Source: Bacillota bacterium
GTDB lineage: Bacteria; Bacillota; Clostridia; Christensenellales; SZUA-584
Direction of reading: 5' to 3'
Assembly: GCA_023416745.1 (NCBI GenBank)
Contig: JAEZHF010000009.1
Span: forward strand, 1-19,561
DNA: 19,561 nt
Part shown: positions 13,645 through 19,561 of the stretch, one piece after another
Numbering within the stretch: position 1 is the first letter of the stretch
Layout of the letters: each line of letters opens with the position of its first letter
The notes under the pieces: generated by a model
Databases searched by the model: none
The model's input: only the letters and a program-made list of their open reading frames with translations
Told to the model about the DNA's origin: nothing
Position numbers and translations under genes: made by a program

Positions 13645-14892
13645 TTATAGCTTAATGGCGGCTTTTCGGATGAGATTCAGTGCGTGCAGCGTCGCCATGT
13701 TGCGAATGAATCCGCGTTCGTCCTTATGGCCACGGGACAGATTCTTGTGCATCACAAACTGATACGTACCGGCGTCCACCGCAAAATGCACCAAGCCCAC
13801 TGGCTTTTCCTCCGTACCGCCGCCCGGCCCTGCAATGCCGGTTATGGAAACGCCGATGTCCGCGCCGGACAGCGCCCTGACGCCGGCGGCCATCTCCCGC
13901 GCTGTCTGCTCGGAAACGGCGCCGTACATCTCCAGCGTTTCGCTCCGGACACTCAACACCTTCTGTTTTATTTCGTTGGAGTAGGCGCAGACGCCGCAGC
14001 CGAACACGCCGGACGCACCCGAGATGTCGGTGATGGCCGCGGACACCTGCCCGCCTGTGCAGCTCTCCGCCACCGCGACGGTGAGATTTTTCTCTATGAG
14101 CAGCCGGACAGCCGCCGTCTGCAGGTTGCCCACATCCACGCCGTATACCACGTCTCCAAGGATACCGCATATCTGCTGCACAACCGGGTCAGTCAGTGCG
14201 AGAGCCGCATCGGGAGTGGGTGCTTTAGCGCTGACTCGCACCTGCACCTCGCCTTGTTTGGCATAAGGCGCGATGGTGGGGTTGGTTGATGCGGTCATCA
14301 TGTCACGCAGCGTGTCTTCCACCTGCGACTCACCCATGCCGAATATGAACAACGTCCGCGAACGGATGGTAGAACCCGTGTATTTCTCCAAAAACGGCAC
14401 AACCCTATTTTTGAACATCGGGCGCATTTCTCCGGGGGGGCCGGGCAGCATAATCACCGTTTTGCCGTCCTTCTCTACCGCAATGCCGGGCGCGAAGCCG
14501 GTGTCGTTGAAGAACACCGTGGAACCCGCGGGCACCTGCGCCTGAAGCAGATTGTTGGGCGTCATTTTGATGCCCCGGTTTTCAAACAGCGCTTCGATCT
14601 TACGCACGGACGGCGCGTGCATCTCCATACCGAGACCGAAGTGGTCCGCCACCGTGTTCTTGGTCACGTCGTCGTATGTGGGACCGAGGCCGCCTGTCGT
14701 GATGACGATATCCGCGCGGCTGAGTGCGAGTTTTAAGCTGTCTGCCAGCCTGCCGGGATTGTCTCCCACCACAGACTGGTGATAGATGTCGATGCCGAGG
14801 GATGCCAGCTGCTGCGCGATAAATGCGCCGTTGGTGTTGACGATGTCCCCCAGCAGTATTTCCGTTCCGATGCACAGAACCTCCGCCTTCAT
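13645..14892 (-). CDS. cinA: CinA family protein (MoCF domain plus nicotinamide-nucleotide amidase)
   Basis: The 415-residue protein has the full two-domain form. The N-terminal molybdopterin-binding-like domain (about 1-170) shows EVLCIGTEILLGDIVNTN and TGGLGPTYDDVT. The C-terminal CinA domain (about 255-410) shows AESCTGG, the nucleophile region, with YSNEIKQKVL, GAVSEQTAREMA and TGIAGPGGGTEEKPVG. The C-terminal domain in this family deamidates NMN to nicotinate mononucleotide in NAD salvage. In some bacteria cinA is linked to competence; nothing here shows that. The start at 14892 follows GGGAGG by nine bases. An upstream in-frame extension to 15018 lies beyond the promoter and is rejected. 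Confidence 0.95.
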   Translation of the reverse strand: MKAEVLCIGTEILLGDIVNTNGAFIAQQLASLGIDIYHQSVVGDNPGRLADSLKLALSRADIVITTGGLGPTYDDVTKNTVADHFGLGMEMHAPSVRKIEALFENRGIKMTPNNLLQAQVPAGSTVFFNDTGFAPGIAVEKDGKTVIMLPGPPGEMRPMFKNRVVPFLEKYTGSTIRSRTLFIFGMGESQVEDTLRDMMTASTNPTIAPYAKQGEVQVRVSAKAPTPDAALALTDPVVQQICGILGDVVYGVDVGNLQTAAVRLLIEKNLTVAVAESCTGGQVSAAITDISGASGVFGCGVCAYSNEIKQKVLSVRSETLEMYGAVSEQTAREMAAGVRALSGADIGVSITGIAGPGGGTEEKPVGLVHFAVDAGTYQFVMHKNLSRGHKDERGFIRNMATLHALNLIRKAAIKL

Positions 14893-14926
14893 TTCCAAGG
14901 ACCTCCCTATGATGAACTTATTCCGT

Positions 14927-14935
14927 ATTATAACA
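14927..14935 (-). promoter_or_regulatory. Extended -10 promoter of cinA
   Basis: On the minus strand TGTTATAAT gives an extended -10 (TG-N-TATAAT), with TATAAT at 14932-14927, about 35 nt before the ATG. No good -35 is present, which is usual for extended -10 promoters. Confidence 0.6.
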
Positions 14936-15070
14936 CAAGAGAGATGCCTGATATACGGGTTTATTGAGAAAGGACTTAACAGCGCCGGGGTCCAAAAATG
15001 TAGCGTTTTGAGTTTCATTGTGGTATTCTATTCGAAAAAGAAACAGACAGGGATTTTGGGGGATGGACGG

Positions 15071-16375
15071 ATGAATCGAAAACTGAAAGGTTTGATTGCG
15101 CTGCTGGCGGCTGTTATAATGGTTATGGGAGCGTGCGATCCCACGGCTGACAACACACCGCCAACCGTTACGGTGACTGAAGCGCCGGTCATGTCTCCAA
15201 CGCCGGAGCCAAAGCCGGAGCCGGTGACAGATATACCGTCAGACTTTCTGCCGGGGCTTTCGGAATCCTTTATCCCTGAGCAAACGCACCATATCGGCAT
15301 CATCGTCGGCGAGGGGGCGGATTGGGACGGTCTGCAGGCAATCATTTCATTGTATAAGGAACGCTTTGGCGTGAAGATAACAGCGCAAAAATGCGCTGAT
15401 GCTGCCGGACAGAAAAGCGCGGCGCAAACGCTGCTGTCGTCCGGCGTTGAGCTGCTGATCATAGAGCCTGCGGCTGATGCGCTTTCCGAGGTGGATGAAC
15501 TGTGCGAACAACAGAGCATGCCGTACATTTCGATGGGAAACCGGCTGGATGCCGAGCCCGGGCAGGGTGGTTATGTGTGTGCCATTGTGCGGGACGAGTA
15601 TCTCGTGGGTGTGCTGAACGGCATATCCATCGTGCAGGCGATGACGAACAAATACGGCGAGCCGCGCGGCAATATCGCGGAACTGGCGGGCGTGGTGAGC
15701 GATGAGGCGTCGGTGATGCGCTCAAAGGGGCTGAGGCGTACGCTGGCCGGACATGACAAGCTGCGCGTAGTGTGCAGCATGGCGGGCGGCGACGACGCGG
15801 CGACGTATGCGGCCGCGGTTAATATACTGAAGGCGTTCCGCCAGGGTGATCTGGATGGCATCGTGGCGGCGGACGACGCGGCGGCGCTCCAGGTGCTTCA
15901 GGCGGTGTTGAACTACGACCGAACGGAGCTGCTGGGTGCAATCTGGACGGCGGGTGGCACGAAGGAAGGGCTCACCGGCGTATGGTATGGGCAGTTTGCC
16001 CAGACAGTGGAGGACACCGCGTTTACTGGTATGACCGCAATTGAGTATGCGCTGCAGTATCTGGAAGATACGAGAGGCAGCATACCGCCGGTGGTGACGG
16101 CGGTGACGCGCACCTTCACGGCGGATACCGATGCGCGCAAGAATGGCATAGCGGCGCTGATTGCGCAGATGAAGGAGCAGGGGTTGTCGCGTTGTTCGGA
16201 AAACATGGGCGATCACCAGCTGTTCATGCCGGATGAAGCGCTGCTCGTACAGTACTATCCCGCACCGTGGTATGAGCTGGGCGAGAGCTATCTGAATGAG
16301 CTGGAGCCGTATACCACCCGGGGCGCGATCTATACGTCGCAGGCAGAACAGACTGCGAAACAAGAACAGGAATAA
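15071..16375 (+). CDS. Orphan substrate-binding lipoprotein (periplasmic-binding-protein type 1 fold)
   Basis: This 434-residue lipoprotein carries Cys22 in the lipobox MGAC, then a Thr/Pro/Glu linker (about 24-58, SPTPEPKPEP) and a sugar-type binding-protein domain. Family features are HHIGIIVGEG at the start of strand 1 and SGVELLIIEPAADALSEV. PYISMGNRLD, RDEYLVGVLNGISI and GDLDGIVAADDAAALQVL (like the IVAxND-AALG motif) follow. A short acidic/polar tail ends the protein. No ABC permease or ATPase gene is near, so it is an orphan that may serve a distant transporter or a sensor. The start at 15071 has GGGGGAT upstream. A weak extended -10, TGGTATTCT, lies near 15022-15030. The preceding 14936-15021 stretch shows no gene. 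Confidence 0.85.
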   Translation: MNRKLKGLIALLAAVIMVMGACDPTADNTPPTVTVTEAPVMSPTPEPKPEPVTDIPSDFLPGLSESFIPEQTHHIGIIVGEGADWDGLQAIISLYKERFGVKITAQKCADAAGQKSAAQTLLSSGVELLIIEPAADALSEVDELCEQQSMPYISMGNRLDAEPGQGGYVCAIVRDEYLVGVLNGISIVQAMTNKYGEPRGNIAELAGVVSDEASVMRSKGLRRTLAGHDKLRVVCSMAGGDDAATYAAAVNILKAFRQGDLDGIVAADDAAALQVLQAVLNYDRTELLGAIWTAGGTKEGLTGVWYGQFAQTVEDTAFTGMTAIEYALQYLEDTRGSIPPVVTAVTRTFTADTDARKNGIAALIAQMKEQGLSRCSENMGDHQLFMPDEALLVQYYPAPWYELGESYLNELEPYTTRGAIYTSQAEQTAKQEQE

Positions 16376-16466
16376 ACGGCATGACCCTTTTATGACTTCG
16401 GCCTGTCGATAATAGATTTGGGAGCCTCAGGCAATGAGCTGATAAGCTCGGGAAAGGTTTTTTCGG

Positions 16467-17348
16467 ATGGAAATGTCATCGGAATGCGTCTACTGCGTCG
16501 TGAACCAGATGGACAAGTATTATATGCGCTTTGTGGGAGACGAGAAAAGGCGCATGCCTTTTTTGCGCAGGGTGTGTGCTGCAATTGGCGAGTCAAACAA
16601 CGAGACGCTGGCACCGCTTCTCAATGGAGAGCTGCTCAAGCTGGTGGCGCGCGAGGCGGGAAAGGATGACCTGTTTGAGGAAGAAAAACACGAATACAAT
16701 CAGTCAATACTGCGGATGGAGGACAGCATAACCGCTCATATCAACACGGCGGACGATAAGCTGTACCGGGCGCTGCAGTACGCAATGGCGGGAAATTATA
16801 TTGACTTCGGCACGTCGGCAGGCGTTAGCATGGAGAAGCTGTCAGAGCTGATCGAGGCTGCACCGGGCATCGATTTAGGGGAGGTTTTTAAGCGGTTCCG
16901 GCTGGATATCGGGAAAGCGCGGTCGCTGGCTTATATTTTCGACAATTGCGGTGAGGTTGTGTTTGACAAGACATGCATCACCACGATGAAACAGTTGTAT
17001 CCGTCGCTGAACATCACCGGCATCGTTCGGGGAAAGCCTGCGTACAATGACGTGACGATGGCGGATGCCCGCGAGGTGGGCCTTGATAAGCTGATACCTG
17101 TCATCAGCAACGGCGATGATTTGCCGGGTACGGTACTGCCGCGGATCTCGCAGGAGGCACGCGAACTGATTGAGAACGCGGATATCATCATCTCGAAGGG
17201 CATGGGCAACTACGAGTCGCTGGAAGGATGCGGACTCAACATATACTATCTGCTGCTATGCAAATGCGATCGCTTTATGATTGAATTTGACAAGCCTAGG
17301 CTGGCCAGCGTTTTCTGCGCTGAAAGGGCTAAAGAAGCAACAGAATAA
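16467..17348 (+). CDS. DUF89 / ARMT1-like damage-control phosphatase
   Basis: This is a 293-residue predicted metal-dependent phosphatase of the DUF89 family, whose members remove phosphate from damaged or excess sugar phosphates and related metabolites. Family signatures are the N-terminal CVYC (Cys7, Cys10), AMAGNYIDFG (106-115) and YIFDNCGEVVFDK (156-168). VRGKPAYNDVTMADAREVG (187-205), VISNGDDLPGT (212-222) and ISKGMGNYESL (242-252) complete them. Asp159, Asn160, Asp195 and Lys244 are the likely active-site residues by family comparison. The start at 16467 has AAAGG ten bases upstream; Met3 (16473) is an alternative. It follows the binding-protein gene after 91 bp without a clear terminator, so co-transcription is possible. 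The substrate cannot be deduced. Confidence 0.88.
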   Translation: MEMSSECVYCVVNQMDKYYMRFVGDEKRRMPFLRRVCAAIGESNNETLAPLLNGELLKLVAREAGKDDLFEEEKHEYNQSILRMEDSITAHINTADDKLYRALQYAMAGNYIDFGTSAGVSMEKLSELIEAAPGIDLGEVFKRFRLDIGKARSLAYIFDNCGEVVFDKTCITTMKQLYPSLNITGIVRGKPAYNDVTMADAREVGLDKLIPVISNGDDLPGTVLPRISQEARELIENADIIISKGMGNYESLEGCGLNIYYLLLCKCDRFMIEFDKPRLASVFCAERAKEATE

Positions 17349-17355
17349 TTTGGAC

Positions 17356-17384
17356 TGTCATGTTTGGTTCTTTTATAGTATAAT
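17356..17384 (+). promoter_or_regulatory. Promoter of the propeller protein gene
   Basis: A perfect TATAAT (17379-17384) has TGTCAT (17356-17361) 17 bp upstream. An overlapping alternative is TTGGAC (17350-17355) with an 18-bp spacer to TATAGT (17374-17379). It lies about 45 nt before the ATG. Confidence 0.65.
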
Positions 17385-17429
17385 AAAGATTATTTTAGTG
17401 GTGGAATAACCAATGGAAAGGTTCAGCAA

Positions 17430-19277
17430 ATGAAGAAAAAGTACTACGCAAGAAGGCGAAGAGTCAGAAGGACGGTGAAAACCCGGTTTTTCATCATTAT
17501 CGGGCTGCTTGTGGTCGCGCTTGCTGTGGGCATATTTTTTATCGTGCAGGCGATCACTGACACCCCGGGCAGCTCCGCGCCGCCCAGCGATTCAGCACAG
17601 CTGACGCCGCCCGATTCAACGGTAACACTGCCGTCGGATGAGCCGACACAGACTGCGGAACCGACGCCGACACCCGCACCGTCGATGTCAACCGAGCTTG
17701 TGCCAAAGGCCACAGAGAATACCGATCCCACGAAGGTGGGCGTGACATATGAAATCATGGCGGATGGCGCGACAGTGACTTCCTATACGCGGCCGGATCC
17801 CATCAGCTTCGGCACCGGTGCCGAATATACCGCGCTGGAGGGCATTATAGGCTTCCGCGGTAACAACTACCGGAACGCGCCCAGCTGGGGCACTGTGACG
17901 TTGTCCGAAAACAAGCTGGAAGTCAAGGACTATGAGAAGAAGACCAGCTATATCGGCAACTGGGGCGGTGCGGCCTGGACAGGCCAGCCTCTGATCGTCA
18001 CGTGGCCGGCGGAAACGCGTGCCAAAATGACATCGCTGAAGGAGGAGTTCCGAAGCAAGGATGGTTTCACGGAAGTTATCTACGCAACGCTGGACGGCCG
18101 AATCTACTTTATGGAGCTGTCCTCCGGCAAGAAGACGCGCGACTTCATTGACATCGGCGCGCCCACCAAAGGGACGCCCACTCTGGATCCGCGCGGCTGG
18201 CCCATCATCTACGTGGGGCAAGGCCTGCAGTCGGACGGTGACGCCAATGACTGCGACGACATGTATTTCCGCATATACAGCCTGACGGACAACAAAGAGC
18301 TGTATAAGTTCGGTGCGGCTTCCGCCGATCCGTTTGCGCACCGCAAATGGCAGGCTTATGATTCCAGCGCGCTAATCGATGCGGAATCGGATACGCTGAT
18401 CGAGCCGGGTGAGAACGGTATACTGTATACGATTAAGCTGAACACAACGTATGACACCGAAACGGGCAAGGTCACGATGAACCCCGGTCCGATGGTCAAG
18501 TACCGCTACACGTCCGACCATAACAAGAACGCGGACTCATCCGGGCGCTGGGGTATGGAAAACTCAGCGGTCGGCTGGCGCAACTATCTGTTCTTCACGG
18601 ATAACGCCGGTATACTGCAATGTGTGGACCTCAATACGATGTCGCTCATCTATGCAAACAATCTGGACGACGACAGCGACGTGTCGATGGTGCTGGAGGA
18701 GGACATCCCGAACCAGAAGCTATATCTGTACACCGGCTGCGAATATGATGAGCTGGTGCGGCCGCTGGGCGATACCGGCCCAGCATACGCCCGCAAGATC
18801 GACGCGCTGACGGGAGAGATACTCTGGACAACCGAATATGAAGTGGCGTCCAACGACCGGGTGGACGGCGGCGTGCTGGCTTCTCCGGTGCTGGGCCGCG
18901 ACGGCACCAGCATGGAAGGCCTGATCATCTACAATGTGACGGCGGCGGTGAAGGGCGAGTCCACGACCAGCTATCTGGTGGCGCTGGACAAGGAGACGGG
19001 CGAAGAGAAGTGGAAATATGACATGGGAATAGACGGATGGTCGCCGTCATCGCCGGTGCCGGTATATACCGACGACGGCAAGGGTTATATCGTGCAATGT
19101 GACCGCGGGGGCGATGTGGCGCTGATCGACGGCGCGACAGGCGCCGAGGTGGCCAAGGTGACACTGGAGGACGGCGACGACAAGCCTCACAACTTTGAAG
19201 CCACGCCGGCGGTATACGGCAACACCATCGTGGTGGCCTCCCGCAAGGCGGAGATATTCTTCATCGAAATCAAATAG
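17430..19277 (+). CDS. Membrane-anchored PQQ-type beta-propeller protein
   Basis: This 615-residue protein has a very basic start (KKKYYARRRRVRRTVKTR) and one membrane segment (about 19-41), so the bulk should lie outside. A Thr/Pro/Ser linker (about 44-95) is followed by repeated propeller blades with the W-type closing motifs of the PQQ-like fold. Examples are DGRIYFMELSSGKKTR, GILQCVDLNTMSL, ARKIDALTGEILWTTEYE, YLVALDKETGEEKWKYD and VALIDGATGAEVAKV. No catalytic motif for PQQ dehydrogenase is seen, and a scaffold or binding role is more likely. GGAAAGG lies eight bases before the start. The 3' flank is cut short by an insertion sequence about 30 bp beyond the stop. Confidence 0.87.
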   Translation: MKKKYYARRRRVRRTVKTRFFIIIGLLVVALAVGIFFIVQAITDTPGSSAPPSDSAQLTPPDSTVTLPSDEPTQTAEPTPTPAPSMSTELVPKATENTDPTKVGVTYEIMADGATVTSYTRPDPISFGTGAEYTALEGIIGFRGNNYRNAPSWGTVTLSENKLEVKDYEKKTSYIGNWGGAAWTGQPLIVTWPAETRAKMTSLKEEFRSKDGFTEVIYATLDGRIYFMELSSGKKTRDFIDIGAPTKGTPTLDPRGWPIIYVGQGLQSDGDANDCDDMYFRIYSLTDNKELYKFGAASADPFAHRKWQAYDSSALIDAESDTLIEPGENGILYTIKLNTTYDTETGKVTMNPGPMVKYRYTSDHNKNADSSGRWGMENSAVGWRNYLFFTDNAGILQCVDLNTMSLIYANNLDDDSDVSMVLEEDIPNQKLYLYTGCEYDELVRPLGDTGPAYARKIDALTGEILWTTEYEVASNDRVDGGVLASPVLGRDGTSMEGLIIYNVTAAVKGESTTSYLVALDKETGEEKWKYDMGIDGWSPSSPVPVYTDDGKGYIVQCDRGGDVALIDGATGAEVAKVTLEDGDDKPHNFEATPAVYGNTIVVASRKAEIFFIEIK

Positions 19278-19307
19278 ACCGCAAACAATCATAAGGCCCT
19301 TCGGATC

Positions 19308-19561
19308 TGGACTGAACCCTGCCGAGTAGCCACGGATAAAGAGTCCTGTCGCAGGAATTCATAAGATTAAGCCGACTGGCGTCGTTTTTCAAGCGGCGTC
19401 AGTTTTGATTTGAGCTGGATACGCTCATGGTTAAAGAAGTGGATATAGTTCTGAATCAAGAGTCGAGCCTCATTGATCGTCTTCGGTTTGTGCCGACGGA
19501 TACACTCAACCTTCAGAATGCTGAAGAAGTTTTCGGTCATCGCATTATCATAGCAATTTCC
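19308..19561. mobile_element. IS3-family insertion sequence, one end (runs off the window)
   Basis: From about 19308 the sequence TGGACTGAACCC starts what looks like the terminal inverted repeat, since IS3-family ends begin with TG. The minus-strand transposase C-terminus follows. The other end and the rest of the transposase lie outside the window, so the boundary is provisional and the target duplication cannot be checked. Confidence 0.7.
19367..19561 (-). CDS. IS3-family transposase OrfB, C-terminal part (truncated by the window edge)
   Basis: This is the integrase-type (DDE) catalytic domain of an IS3-group transposase, read from the window edge to a TAA at 19369-19367, 64 residues visible. 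GNCYDNAMTENFFSILKVE holds the last catalytic Glu (in AMTEN). INEARLLIQNYIHFFNHERI and KLTPLEKRR are the standard C-terminal signatures of this group. No frameshift or stop is seen in the visible part. The first two acidic residues and OrfA lie beyond the window. Confidence 0.93.
   Translation of the reverse strand, partial: GNCYDNAMTENFFSILKVECIRRHKPKTINEARLLIQNYIHFFNHERIQLKSKLTPLEKRRQSA

Overview
The window looks like a chromosomal segment of a Gram-positive anaerobe of the class Clostridia. This is an inference from strong Shine-Dalgarno sites, sigma-A-type promoters with near-consensus -10 boxes, lipobox lipoproteins with Thr/Pro linkers, SH3/peptidoglycan-binding exported proteins and the closest-looking protein families. 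I cannot name a genus.

Layout. 1-1030 is the decayed end of an integrated element. A tyrosine recombinase reads toward a minus-strand tRNA pair and its N-terminal arm is split off by a one-base frameshift. 1068-1382 is the tRNA unit, transcribed leftward: promoter, tRNA-Thr(CGT), an intergenic hairpin, tRNA-Pro(CGG) and a terminator. 1567-2736 encodes an exported SH3/peptidoglycan-binding protein with its own promoter and terminator. 2858-8329 is a plus-strand housekeeping block: S41 C-terminal processing protease, thioredoxin reductase (trxB), phosphoglucosamine mutase (glmM) and glucosamine-6-phosphate synthase (glmS). It ends at a terminator. The last two genes are consecutive steps toward UDP-GlcNAc for peptidoglycan. 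8478-9251 is an alpha/beta hydrolase.

9255-12358 is the most unusual part. Two paralogous small minus-strand genes encode 86-89 residue proteins with an HPD motif like that of J-domains. They flank a plus-strand pair made of a second SH3/peptidoglycan-binding protein, paralogous to the one at 1567-2736, and a lipoprotein. The upstream DNA of the two small genes is also related, including a shared 12-mer, which points to duplication of whole gene-plus-promoter units.

12628-13551 is a membrane protein with two zinc ribbons and a YAPPAP repeat linker, with a perfect 16-bp palindrome in its promoter region. 13645-14892 (minus) is cinA, sharing a bidirectional terminator with its convergent neighbour. 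15071-19277 holds three plus-strand genes: an orphan substrate-binding lipoprotein, a DUF89/ARMT1-like phosphatase and a membrane-anchored PQQ-type beta-propeller protein. From about 19308 the window runs into one end of an IS3-family insertion sequence, whose transposase C-terminus lies on the minus strand.

Taken together this is mostly ordinary core genome with a strong cell-envelope flavour: peptidoglycan precursor synthesis, two cell-wall-binding paralogues, two lipoproteins and an anchored propeller. Mobile DNA sits at both edges. I see no CRISPR array, no toxin-antitoxin pair and no recognisable defence system. The best candidate for something undescribed is the duplicated HPD microprotein unit and the conserved Cys/His C-terminal domain of the SH3 paralogues.
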